Shown here piece by piece: positions 11,036-23,370 of a stretch of 64,000 bases of DNA. Each line of letters starts with the position of its first letter. The first letter of the stretch is position 1. The notes beneath the pieces were generated by a model. The model did not search any database. It saw only the letters and a list, made by a program, of their open reading frames with translations, and was not told the DNA's origin. Source of the stretch: Nageia nagi (Eukaryota > Pinophyta); the NCBI GenBank assembly GCA_050084985.1, contig JBITNC010000002.1:24180001-24244000 (forward strand), in the 5' to 3' direction. The translations under genes were made by a program, and so were the position numbers.

Positions 11036-12493
11036 GATAATTATTTATATTTCTTGATTCCTTTCTCAATTGTGCATTACTTAAATCTTAAATTAGTAGT
11101 ATATATCTCATTACTTATTATTTATATATCAAATTACATATCAATTTATTGTTATATAATGTCATTCTATATTCTCTAATGTATTTCACATGTTGAGTGT
11201 TTAACATAGGTTTCTTTCTATATATACATATATATTTAGGTAATAACTTTAAAATTAAACATATTAGCACCCATGATTGTTGCATTTCCATTTCGTCATT
11301 AAGGTTTAGATAGAAAGTGCTTATCTAACTCACATAGTTTAAAAAAAATGTTAAATCTTTCAAAGATACTTTTTAGGTATTATGTTACTAGTTCTTTTTA
11401 TGTATATAATAATAAAAATGCAAAGGTTTCTTTTGAACCTATTAACACTTAATGAAACAATTCTACACCAATAAAAAAGAGCATATAAAAAGACCATCAC
11501 TAGTGAAGAACAAAGGCAACGTGAAAGGACCATAAGAATGCATCAAAAAGAAAAATATAATGATCCTAAAATTATAGAAGAATCTATTTAAGGAGACATA
11601 GAGGATGTCTCATTTGATGATTAAAGTTATACAACAAGTTATTCAATTTCAAAAAAAAAAACATGGTTAAAAAAGAAGTTGAAATTGATATTGAAGCTCA
11701 ATAAGAAGGATTTAAAACTATGACAAATTTTAAAATAGATCAAAATGATCTCATAACTGCATTAAGTTATGATGAATTCTTCCAAAAAATTGTTGTCACA
11801 TGTGAAAATAAGTTTAGATTAATGAATTTTTTAAAGAAAGCACAAGTAGAATAAAGAGTTTGTATAGTAGAAGATTTTGAATATGTAGAAGTTATGAAAC
11901 AACATAGTTATGGCATGACCAAAAACTTCTTGAAAGTAGAAAAAGATTAAATTCCATGAAAGTAACACCATGCATGTAGTATTTTGATTGCTTTACACCA
12001 AAATTAATCTCCCTAGACCAATAGAAACTTGCAAAAGTAAGAGACCTCATATTCACCATTGTCAATAGTGTTGACACTAGAACTAGAATTAACACTACTA
12101 TTTTTGAGATCAATACAAAAAATATTCAAATCCTTGGTACTAGTAAGGAAATTATTACTACCTTTGAAAATAAATGAACCAATGTCATTATAAATGTTAG
12201 TGATAATGCTAGAAATGGGATAATATTAGGAGATATTCTTTTGGAAAATTTTCTAAAAAATATGGAAGTACAATAATTTAAATCTATATCATCTTAAAAA
12301 AAAATCATAATAACTACCATAAATATCAAATGCAATGGAAATGAAACATTCTCCTAAGAAAAAGCAATATATTGAATCACAAGAAAAGAAAGTGTAGATT
12401 GGGAAAATCCTAAATGAAGGAGGTGATGATGAAGAGGATGTTGCTTTTGAAGATGGAGTAGAAATCCAAGAATAACTTAACCACAAATAGGAG
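11036..12493 (+). mobile_element. Short decayed internal region of E3
   Basis: About 1.4 kb between the two related LTRs. A plus-strand frame with stops at 11480-11900 is Lys/Glu-rich (for example EEQRQRERTIRMHQKEKYND) and gag-like in character but matches no family I know. No protease, integrase or RT is seen, so E3 is either non-autonomous or deleted. A weak purine-rich tract (aaataggag, 12486-12493) precedes the right LTR. Confidence 0.45.
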
Positions 12494-13080
12494 CATTGAA
12501 ACCTAATTTGGAACTCTTTTTTTCCCAAATTAGTTATCATATGAAATTAAAATAATGTGTTCTATTTTAAAGTTATATCTCTTATTATTATCATTATGGA
12601 TGACATAAGTTGTATTTTCACAAGATATTCTCTTTCTTTATACAAGGTCACTTGAGCATCAGGGCTTAACTACATATGAATCATGGTGGTTCTTTCATAT
12701 ATAAAAGGAGGAGATATATCCCATAAGATATTACTAGACCTTTATCTTGATAGTCTGTGCACCCTAAAACATTAGGTGTCTTTCGATATTTCCTATTGCT
12801 TGATTTGATATTTGCTATCACATGAGCTACTTATCATTTCATATTCATAATTATATACTAGACTAGTATTATCATTAATAACACTATTTTGGATTCATAT
12901 TATGAAGGAAAAATCTACAAGAATTGGAATACTAACACTCCAAGTAATGTTAATGCTTGTGTACATTTCTCATGGGTTCCAATACTTCATAACTAGATTA
13001 ATTATTTCTTTGAAGGCTTGCATTGATGATATTATTACTTCAACATATCTATGCCTATGTATATAATTCAATCATCTAGG
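12494..13080 (+). repeat. LTR of element E3, right copy
   Basis: Begins CATTGAAACCTAATTTGGAAC, related to 10459 and to 50710 (TGTTGATACCTAATTTGGAAC). A TATA-like 'tttcatatataaaagg' lies near 12690. It ends near 'caatcatctaggtaag'. Because gag-like sequence follows, it may instead be the 5' LTR of a second element running to about 14150. Confidence 0.6.
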
Positions 13081-13329
13081 TAAGAAAAAAATATATTTAT
13101 CATATCTCATCTCTCATAGGTTCATAAAAGTTTGATCTAGTAACCCAAAACATCATCGTTGTTTTCTTATGTCAGATTCTTATTATTCACTGCAAGTTTA
13201 CATGTGCTATATGGATCCATAGTATTATTATTCATTACAATATTTTTTTTATTGATTAACATCATTTATAATTTATTTGGATTAATTTTAAACATATACA
13301 TATTGGTGAACTTGTCTTGTATGTGCATT

Positions 13330-14150
13330 CTTATGCTCAAAATGCAAAGGATGTTACTATCAATGTAAATATTGTTGAAAAAATTGCCAACATTGATTGA
13401 TATTATGGTAATGATAATGATACTAAATATGGTGCTTATGACCCTAATGATTAATATTATAATGATCATATTTATGATGATGATGATTATAGTGATAATG
13501 ATGATCCTAGTGATAATGATCGCAATGGTGATCCTAGTGATAATAATGATTCTAGTGATGATGAGGATAGACTTAATATTTTGGTGAAATAAATTACCAT
13601 ACAAGGAAATTGGTCTAATGAAGAATTTGAAAAAAAATAAAAATATATATTAAATTCATAAAATTTTATTTATTTAAAAGGAATCTTCCTTATGAGAAAT
13701 CTAAATTTCTTATTTTTTTAAAGAATGATATGGAAAAACAAAGGAAATATGCAAGAGCTCTATTTGAATACTTGGAGGATAATACTAATGTTTATAATGA
13801 TACTAACACTACTAATTAGATTGTTCAAGATGTTTATGGATTGAAACATTTACTAATCAAAACCATGAAAGAAAAAAAATAATTTATAAGCTTAGCACTA
13901 CAATACACCCAAGAGGAATGACTATCGAGTATCATTGATAATATTGGTAAGAGATATGGTAATGATATAAAATATGACTTAATTTGGATCATACCTATAC
14001 TTATTCAAATTCAAAATCAGTTTCATGATGTCATATGATGATTTTATTTCTATTACATCTCTATAGGATAGGTATGAATCTCATTTAGCATACAATTGCA
14101 TCCTCATGTCGATTAGATGATATCTTGCATACCAATTTGTTGGATGGGGG
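13330..14150 (+). pseudogene. Decayed acidic gag-like frame
   Basis: One plus-strand frame starting near NAKDVTINVNIVEKIANID can be followed through stops to about 14030. Its centre (13435-13580) is an Asp/Ser/Asn-rich run made of imperfect GAT/AAT codon repeats (IYDDDDYSDNDDPSDND). It is followed by NWSNEEFEKK and DMEKQRKYARALFEYLEDN. No family is recognised; its position 3' of an E3-type LTR suggests a retroelement gag or a host-derived fragment. The hydrophobic frames on either strand of the GAT repeat are its shadows. Confidence 0.4.
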
Positions 14151-14797
14151 CATAATTAACCACCATATCTTTATGTATATATGGTCAAGTTCTCAAGTAT
14201 ACCCAAGTTTATTTGTCTAAATTTTTCCAAGTTGTCAAGGGTATCTAAAAAAGTTGTATTAGTCCTAAAAAAATTTAGAATATTAGTTTACAAGTGGGAA
14301 AAGTTCAGTTCAATTGGATCATATCAATATGATAGTCTTCTAGGATAAAATTTGATATATTTTTACAAAGGTAGCTAAGAATCCATGCTCCATAAAGCTT
14401 TAACTCTCACATCCATGATAAATTTGATTGCATATTTGGATAGATATCAAAATGTTATGAAATGTAAAATAAAATTGATCTCAAAATTCCTCATAGTTCA
14501 AAAGTTATGATCATTTCAAGTTTTGAGGTTTTGAAAAGTGAAAAATAGATATATTTCAGCCTCTAAATCAATTATTGTTGATTAGAAAATGATTAATTCT
14601 ATTATTTTAGATTAAATTACTTAAGTTTCTCTTTCTAAGTAGTAAGAATAAGAATAATATGATATGTTTAGCAAACATTATATTTCTTTCAAGTTGGTAG
14701 TTTTATGATAATGACAAGTTTAAAAATCATAAACCAAGAGAGTCAAAATAATGAAAATAACAAATAAGGAGGCAGAATATGAGATTTAGTATGATAT

Positions 14798-14802
14798 CAA
14801 GT
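14798..14802. repeat. Target-site duplication CAAGT, left
   Basis: CAAGT abuts the left LTR of the Tat element and is repeated exactly at 33856-33860 beyond the right LTR. Confidence 0.9.
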
Positions 14803-15635
14803 TGTTTACTCAAAAAATAACCTTGCAATCATGCTATAACAAAATCTATCACAAGCAACAAAAGCTCTTTATCGATCTCTAAATAAACCTCAATTTTGAT
14901 TACAAGTTGCCTCACAATGGAGGGCTTCGATACAATGTGTGATATAGGCCTCTTGGAGGCCTTACTTTGCTGATGTCTTCAAGATCTAGGTATCATTTAA
15001 TTGCATTTGCAATAAGAATAATTTTGATTGCTTCTTTCTTGCTAACTCCTTGGCTTCTCTTTGCTTTGATCACTTGCTAGTCTTGGAATCTTGCACATAC
15101 ATAGACCAACAACCCATCAAACATACTTGCTCATGCTTTAATATTATAATAAATAAACATGCATATAAGTAAAAATAGTAAATTGAAATATACCTAGCAA
15201 TCTAGATATAATTCAATAGTGTAAGTTTGCATTTCATCTTCTCACACCCCCCTTTTTCTCTATGGGAGGTGTCTTGTTTATAGATTTTCTAAGGTAGTAT
15301 TAGTTGCTATTGTGGAAGGCAAGACTAGATGAAAAAATTTCATCTAGCCTTATCATAGATTATATCCATGTAAGAAAAGTGTAGGATCAAGCATGAATCA
15401 TCCTTGATCTATTAGCTTGTTTCCTTGGGTGCCTAATTTTTCTATTTTTTTCTTTTTGTTTTCTATTTTTAGGATTGCTAATGATTATCTATCAAACACC
15501 AATGATTGGGTATGATCACTAGCAATTGTACTAGATCGCTAATGATCAAAAAACTTTGGCCAACTTTATTATTTTCCTAAAATTTTATTCCACTCTTTCA
15601 TTTATCAAAAGAAGGGTCATTTTTAGGTGTCTACA
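14803..15635 (-). repeat. 3' LTR of Tat element E4
   Basis: An 833-bp repeat with TGTTTACTC at the left edge and GGTGTCTACA at the right (element strand TGTAGACACC...GAGTAAACA, the canonical TG...CA). It matches 33033-33855 with dispersed substitutions. It includes the 'gctaatgatt' type motif cluster at 15470-15545. Confidence 0.93.
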
Positions 15636-15652
15636 TTTTGCCCCTTTTTTGA
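15636..15652 (-). other. Polypurine tract of Tat element E4
   Basis: On the minus strand TCAAAAAAGGGGCAAAA directly precedes the 3' LTR start TGTAGACACC, the standard Gypsy arrangement. Confidence 0.85.
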
Positions 15653-17339
15653 AATACCCAACATTTTATAGGTGGATATTATTTCAAAAAACTAAGCTTA
15701 TCTGAAAGGGGGTGCAATCAAGTCTTGGACTTGTACTTCTTGATCTTAAGTCAAGATTTCAAGTTAACTCATTCTTTATGAATAAGTTGAATTTGAGTGA
15801 TTGGATTATGACTAAATCCATTTTTTGATCTTTTATATTTGACACATTTTGAAAATAATAAGGGTTGTAGTGCAAGGTGTAACTTAGGTAGTTACCACTA
15901 TACTATTGTGCTCTGTTGGCAAGATATAGACAGAGCTTTAGCTATCAGGCATATGCCATAGCTAGCATGTGATAAAGAAGCTCCTTATGAATACAACTTT
16001 TAATCATTCTACTTTTGTCCTAGCAAATAGGTTACTTGATGATCTTGTGCAAAAGTTCATCCAACAATTTTAATTATATTGAAACCCATCTTGCTTGTTT
16101 CTATTAAAAGAAGGGTCATTGTTCAAATTTAGATTTACCCAAGAGTCTTGATTTTTTCAAAAAACTCTTGACTCTAAATTAAGTTTAACAAGTGAAGAAC
16201 TTGTATTGATTTTTCCTTTGATTCATATAGTTTTTAAATTTTTGTAGTTTTTAATGGTTTTATATTATTTTTGATATTTCTCATGATAATTTTGATATGA
16301 GCATATTTTGAGCATAGATGTTTTGTTTGGACTATACTCTTTTTTATTTCTATTTTTAGTTGAGTATTATTGATTGTTCAAAGGATATGTACAAAATTTT
16401 ATAAATAGTTTTAATTACTCTATTTCATTTCAAATTTTCTCATCAATATTTACAATTAATTGTAGGCCTAACTTGACCTAAAGAATTTTCAACACACTCT
16501 AAAATTCTATTTTTTCATGTTCTAATTAGAGACTTTTAATAAAGCACATAGGGAAAATCTCAAGTATTTCTCTTGTTGAAATATCTGTGTAATCTGTGTA
16601 ACTTGTGCATTTTAATAAAATCCCCTTTCATTCATTTTTTTAAGGGTTTGTGTCATTGATTATCTAATTATGATCACTGGTAATCCTTATGCATCATCAG
16701 TACCCAACTCATAATCATTAACATTCAACTGTGTGGAGTAATAAAAAGAAAAAGGTTTTACCTATCACTTTCTAATTTATTTTTTAGTGCCAAGTTAGAG
16801 CTTTTGTTGCCCCTACCCCATTATCAAAGTGCTTGACCCCATATTTCTCATTTTCATCATTGATTGGTTCCACAATGCTACCACAAGGATGATTTACACC
16901 GTGCAAGAGGCCCATGAGGGAAGAGGTAGGTTTTGAAACCCCTTTTTCATTTTTTATTTATTAATCCATTTATACTTCATTTTTGAAAAAATAGAAACTA
17001 TAGGATACTTAGGAATAGTATTTAGAAGTTTTGTAACCATTTATTTTTTCTAATTTGGCTCATTTTTTAACATTTAGTTAAAATTTTAAAACCTCAATCA
17101 TGGTTGCAAGCCAAAGTTGAAGGGTTTCAGAATCATCGATGTTTGAGTATAGAATGCTAGGGATTCTAGACCCTAATTATTTGATCATCAACATTTGAGT
17201 ATTTTAGAAACTCTTTTTTATCCTTACTTTATGATTAATTGTTGTTAAATTTGGGACATATTTGATCCCAAAGGTAGATATATTTGTATACTTGAGGATG
17301 GCCATATTTTATTAACTTCCACATATCAAACTTTTCTTC
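15653..17339. other. 3' non-coding part of the Tat element
   Basis: About 1.7 kb of AT-rich sequence with no recognisable gene between the polypurine tract and the antisense gene. It contains diverged copies of the short motif also found in the LTR (16660-16730: tgatcactggtaatcc and aactcataatcattaac). Confidence 0.5.
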
Positions 17340-19203
17340 ATGTAGTTGGATTTGGAGCTAGGCCCTACATGGGTCATATTCATTGGGACTACCCACTATT
17401 GGTAACCTTTCTAGAGAGATGGGATTCTTCGATGGGCACATTCCATATTCCTACAAGGGAGATGACTATTATGTTGGAGGACATCCATCATTTATACCAT
17501 TTACCTATTTAGGGTCAATGAATTCAACATGCACTAGACCAAGATTTAGTGCACCCATATATTGCAATAGTATATGGGGCACATGCTATTGATAGAGTCA
17601 TGAGTGAGATATTTTTTTGGGGTATTCCATACTTCAAGTATTGTAAGAATGATCAATGGGGTCTCCTTAGAGCCTCTTATTTGATGGCACTCATCTAGTG
17701 TTACACTCTCCCAAATACTAGTAGTGGATGATTTCCTTGGTCCTTATTTCTTATAGTGGCTGATATGCTATAGTAGGGGATAGTATATGCTTGGACTTCC
17801 ACATTATTAGCATAGATTTATCAATAGCTATTCTTTTATTCTTTAGACCATAGAGCCTCATTATTAGTTACTATTATTCTTTAGGCATGGGCCTATGAGC
17901 ATATCCATGTAACTCATCCTTTGGGACTCCTAATGCCTAATTTTGATACTCATAGAACTTATCCACCTAACATCATGTGATGGGGAGAGGAATTTTATAC
18001 TTTCCCTTTAGATGAGATTCAATGAGATATTACTTTTTATCAGAGGATGATCGCTCACCTCATTATAGATCAGGTGAGGTTTCGACCCTACCATGGTTAC
18101 CCAATTTGGGATGAGCTCATAGTACAGTTAATGGGCATTAGATAAGCTTGAGTTCTTAATGGTTGATGAACTGAGTTCTTAAAGCATTTCTACTTTAATC
18201 ATGTGCATTATCATTTTGGTTTGGTATAGGATGTTCCACCATCACCTCCACATTTTTTGAGAGAGGGAAAGTTGCTAGTTGAGGGGATTCAACCCCTAGT
18301 TTATGTGGAGCTAGGTCCTACACAAGAGATCCTAATGGAGGACACATGTGTGGATGATGTGAGTGTGATTAAGGCTTTTAATGCTTGGTGGTAGGTAGAG
18401 CTAGAGGCTAAGGATAGTGATGCACCAAATTATAGGGTATGCTAGTAAGTGGCTAAGCCTTAGGTAGCTATGGAGGTTAGGGAAGAGGTAGTCAAGGAAA
18501 GGACTAAGGAGTAGGTGATGGATGACCTAGTGGCTAGGGAGCAGGTGATGGATGAGCCAGGGGACATAGCTAGTTAAGGAGAGGATACTAAGGTAGGTAC
18601 CTCTACTAGAGGTGTAAAAGGAGGTAGAGCTCCACCTCTTTAGGTACCTAGCATTAATGTGCTCTTGGGAGACATCTACAAGTTGAGATACCAAGTTTTT
18701 TAGCTTATTGCTCACATGTATTGATATAGAGTTGAGAGAGATAGATATCATCAAGATAGAGATGAGGCTCAATATTCTACATAGAATGGGGGAGTTAGTA
18801 CATATGCAAGGGTAGGTGGTCATCTGTTAGTGTTTATTTAGGGGATTCTTTAATAGAGGGATTACTACTCCTCTATTATGTAGACATGATTAATAGGGGT
18901 ACCTCCATATGTCCCAGGCATGTTATATCTAGTTCCTCCCATTACAGATGTCCTTATGGATGTCTTAGTTTATTAGGCACCCAGTGGAACCCAACAGATA
19001 GCTAGTACTCAGGGTAGGGTTTTTATATTGGTTGCATCTCATAACTATAGTAGGATAAGTGGAGTCTCTTCCCAATAGCCAATTGGATTATCTAAGATTC
19101 ATAGGGTAGCTCAAGTGGTGACTTCTACAGGTTCAATGGGCACTACTCATTCTAGATAGAGTAAAGTCAGTAGTCCTACAAATGGTGGAGAGGGCAACTT
19201 CTA
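17340..19203 (+). pseudogene. Antisense plant mobile domain (MAIN/MAIL1-like) gene in the Tat element
   Basis: Runs opposite to the retroelement genes. The frame begins near HWDYPLLVTFLERW, then SSMGTFHIPTREMTIMLED and YHLPI*G, matching the start of the plant mobile domain (aminotransferase-like), which normally reads 'ERWRPETHTFH.P.GEMT.TL.DV..L.GLP'. Further along, after a frame change, come WGLLRASYLMALI (about 17660), FPWSLFLIVADM, AWTSTLLA (about 17800) and AWAYEHIHV (about 17885), in the domain's usual order. A tail follows: a Pro-rich piece near 18240, ERDRYHQDRDEAQ near 18740, and a Pro/Ser/Thr-rich end stopping at 19201-19203. Many stops and several frameshifts show it is a pseudogene. 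Plant mobile domain proteins occur as host nuclear proteins and within transposons; antisense extra ORFs are known from Tat elements. The role within the element is not established. Confidence 0.8.
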
Positions 19204-20801
19204 AGAGCATATTTATGTTTTATGTTAGACTTATGAGTTTTATTAGGCTATGTCATTTTATTTTTGAGATCATGGAGAGTAGGACCATTTCTGATATTTA
19301 GACATGTTATTTATAAGTTTATTATTTTTTGATGACCTTATTTATTTTGGGATCATGGTAGTCATGACTAATAGCTAGGCTTTTAGATGTGATGGACACT
19401 TGGTTATATATATTTTTATATACATGATGATGGATTTAGACTTTTATATGCATGTTTTAGTATCATATTTGATGTATGCTTTATGTTTTTCAGATCTATG
19501 TGTTTGAAGTAGAAATATATGAAAGTTTATTTTTATGTTTTCATTTAGCTTTAACACCTCATTTATGATATGATTTATAAATTGAAAGTGATATTTAAGT
19601 TTATATAGTACTATTATGTTTATAGAAAAAGATTTGGTTTATAGGAGAACAGAATCAGATGCATCATTTTCCATTTTCTTGGCTACTTCTATACATGCTT
19701 TTGAACATAATATACTAGTGTAAACATATGAGATGTCATGAATGATATGAATGTATAAATGTAAAACATACACAAGATTTACAATACTTTATGGATGTAT
19801 GGATGTAATAGTGGATGCACATAAATGTATATGTACAAATGAATGTAAAATGTATGAAACTTAAATTGCCTAATATTTCTATGAATGACATAATAACTTA
19901 AACATCAATATTAATGCTTTGGAAACTTATCAAGTTTTTATAATAATAGTAGTAATGGTATGGAATGAATGAATATATAAATAAATAAGTGTAACAAATA
20001 ACACCTTCAATACTTGGTTTTATTAATTGATCTTCTACTTTAGCCTCATCTACTAGGGATGATATAAAACAAGATCATTATATATTTAAGTTTACCAAAA
20101 ACTTGTGTGTGTGAAATGATGTTCATTTCCTTCTCTTAACATTCACAAATTAAACACCCCAAGACTATAAATTGTAAGATATGATCTTTTTCTTTTTGTA
20201 AGGTATGCTTCACTACCAAAAAGCATCTATATCCTTGGTGAAGATTAACCCCTTCATCCTATTACATCCTTGCTCTATTTCCAATTAGGCTTCTATAGCC
20301 CTGATAGAGGATGATACAATAGCCTAAGAATTCTACATATTTTTCTTTTTCCTTTTCATCCTAGCTCTTGGGTTTAGGATGAAGCAAAAAGTAAGAAATC
20401 CATACTCACATTTATACTCAAGAAATACTCAATTCTTGATTGTTTCGATATTTTCAATGTGAAAAGTGTATGATTATATTAGTGCACCATCATATAGTAT
20501 AGTTACATCCTTTTATCATTCTAAGTTTTTGAAACCTTAACATAAGATTTCTTAACTAAAACCAAATATGAATAGAATATTTATTACCTACTTATTTATT
20601 TGTAAATACAACTATATATATAAATTAATATTACATATAGCTTGATTAGTTGCCTCTCTTATAATGATTGATATCTAATAATTATGACATTCAAGGTAAA
20701 GGACAACATTTATGAACAAAGTGGAATGATATGAACACATGGATAGTGCACTAAGTAGCCAAGATGCTTCAAAACTATATCTTTTGAGTATATATATGTA
20801 C

Positions 20802-20836
<35 letters not shown>

Positions 20837-23370
20837 TATTTAATTTTTTAATATTTTTGTGTTTTTTAAATTTTTTTATGTTTTTGAATTTTTACCTATT
20901 TCCCCACTGAACAAGAATCTACAATAGATCATCATGATTAAAAGGATGGAAATGATAGCAAGTACAAATAGTATGATCAATGAACCATTATAGGGGATCA
21001 TAAATGATAAAGATAGACAACATGAAGTCCCAACACCACATGTTTATAGATAGGAGATGGCCATGGTGACATCATCAAAAAGGTCTTCTTCAAGATGTAT
21101 AAGGAGTGACAAGAGTATCAATCATGATTCTCCAAATAAAATCAGGTTTGGAGATCATACAAATGAGATTTTGCAAGAACTCTTCCTCAAGGATATCATA
21201 TATCAGACAAGATCCCCAATAAGGTTGATGATCAATGTAAATCTCCATTCAATAAAAGTTTCTCATAATATTATAAGCATGGTCAAACTTATCTATTACA
21301 AAGGTCAAAGTCATCATAGACAAAATTTGATGTTGGGTACCATCAAGAAATTGATTAAACTGATCCTTCTCTAACTCTTGGTTTTGGATAGGATCCTCTA
21401 AGGGGTCAATAGGAAAATCACAAGGTGATTGGGAAATTATAAGGGATTAAAAGTCCCATGGGATAGGAGGATCATAATGTGAGTACCCCTCTTATTGATG
21501 GGTGGGAATATTAACACAATATGGGTGACTCATGATGCCTATTGCTTGTAAAATACAATCAACCTATAGTGCCATATACAAGCATTTTTTAGAATTTATA
21601 TAAAGTTTTTTAAATATAGATATATACACACACATTTATTTTTACAAGAAATTATTTAATAATAATTTTTTAAAATTATTTACATGTGTTCTTGAAGGTG
21701 GTACTTTTTATTTACTTGATTATTATTTTTTTAAGATAAAAAACTTTTTTACAACTCCCCAATGACAATGGTTCCCTTATTTTTTACAGATAACCCAACC
21801 TTTATAACCCAAGAAATAAAAGTACAGAGGTTGAATTAAAATATGAGCAAGTCCTAGTCCTAGGATGGATGATTGGTAATGGAATGGATACCAAATGAGT
21901 GGCAAGATTGGTTAATGATTCTTGAATTTCTTAATGATGCATTTTGCCTTAGCTGATGATGTTGAGGCTTCACCATTCTCAATAAGTGGAAGGTGAGATG
22001 GGATCCCTAAGGATTGTGAAGTTTGAGGGGGAATTAATGGCATGAGGGGGATCATGCTCTCTATGAGATACTAGACATACCCCTTTTTTGTTGGTTTGAT
22101 TATAACTTCATTTTTTCTTTGGTTAAAGCATTCTAAGTTCCTTTGAAACCTTATTTTTATATTAATTAGATTATTTACACAATAGTTTATGCTGAATAAT
22201 GAACTATAATCATATATGATTTCATTGTACAAAATTAAATAGGTGTTATAGTCCAATACCAAATCATTGATGACCTCAGTTATGGAAATTGATCTCTAAT
22301 AACATCAAAGAGTCATATGATCAATATAATTTACCAAAATTCTAGGTCTCTCATAAGGCCAATGCAAGTAGAATAGATGGATCCAATTGGTAAGGGATTT
22401 AATTTCCATTCACATATCCTTTTCTTCTAACTTGATAGTTTCCCTAAGATAATTAACTTTTATGTCCCATTCATTGGTTCCTCATCAATTATAAAAATTC
22501 ATGGCTATAACTTCTTGAATTTCTTTTGCTAAACTAAAGAAACAAGCCATCTTTATAAGGACACTTTCTCAATGCTTGCATATATCAATATTTTGGGTAT
22601 CTATCAATAAAATCATGTTCTACAAGATTAAATTGTGTTTTTTCATTAGTTTCTAATTTTCTTGGCATCATAGCTCTTAATTGAATGTTACAAGGAGGAT
22701 GGGGAAATGTTGACCTAATTTGAGAGAATCATTGGTAAATCTTTTTCACACATCTAATTGATTATTAAGGCTTATGGATGAACACTGTGTAAAAATCATA
22801 GACTATTTTATGATGACACAAGTCTCTTATCATTTGGTCTACCCATGTAAATAGAAAATCCTCATTTGGCCAAGTGTTAATAACTATATTTTTGTATCCA
22901 ATTGTTGAAAAAGCAATTAATTATGATTATGGGGGTTGAAGTATGCCAATATTGGCATAACACATTTACCATGCAAAATTGCATAAAATAATGTGCATGA
23001 ATCAAGTTGTACATGGATTTATCCACATAATTATCCAAGTTATCTCCATGAACACTTATCTCCCATCCCAACAGGTAAACAAAGGATATTTCTATTTCTA
23101 GGGGAAACATCTAGGGATAATTTTGTGATAATCTTATCTCCCAAATATCTTGGTTTCTCAAACCAAGGTTTTTTTTTAATACCTCTTTGATTAGCAATCA
23201 GGTGGATGCTTTTACTTTTTTTGATGTTATTTTCTATTTCAAATACATTAAATATGTGTAAGTCTTTAAGAAAAACACTTTTGTTAATTTTTTAACTAAA
23301 AGAAGATTATTTACAATATACATAATTTCTAATTAAAAAAGTTCATTAACAATAGAAAGGATGAAGGTGC
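19204..23370. other. Tat element spacer between integrase and antisense gene
   Basis: About 4.2 kb with no gene I can support. It contains an AT microsatellite (about 20788-20836), a stretch rich in 'atgtatg/atgaatg' words (19690-20000), and a 105-codon plus-strand frame (21057-21374) with an Arg/Ser/His-rich start but no recognisable family. Long untranslated regions of this kind are usual in Tat elements. Confidence 0.5.
20788..20836. repeat. AT microsatellite
   Basis: A run of TA/AT dinucleotides with two small interruptions inside the Tat element spacer. Confidence 0.9.

Noticed and set aside
13159-13604. Hydrophobic Ile/Met/Val-rich frames on both strands that look like membrane proteins
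   Set aside because: They are out-of-frame readings of the GAT/AAT triplet repeat that encodes the Asp-rich stretch on the plus strand.
14228-14240. An alternative left edge of the Tat element at 14233 (CAAGT then TGTCAAGG)
   Set aside because: CAAGT followed by TG occurs here too, but sequence similarity to the right LTR begins only at 14803, where CAAGT also precedes TG.
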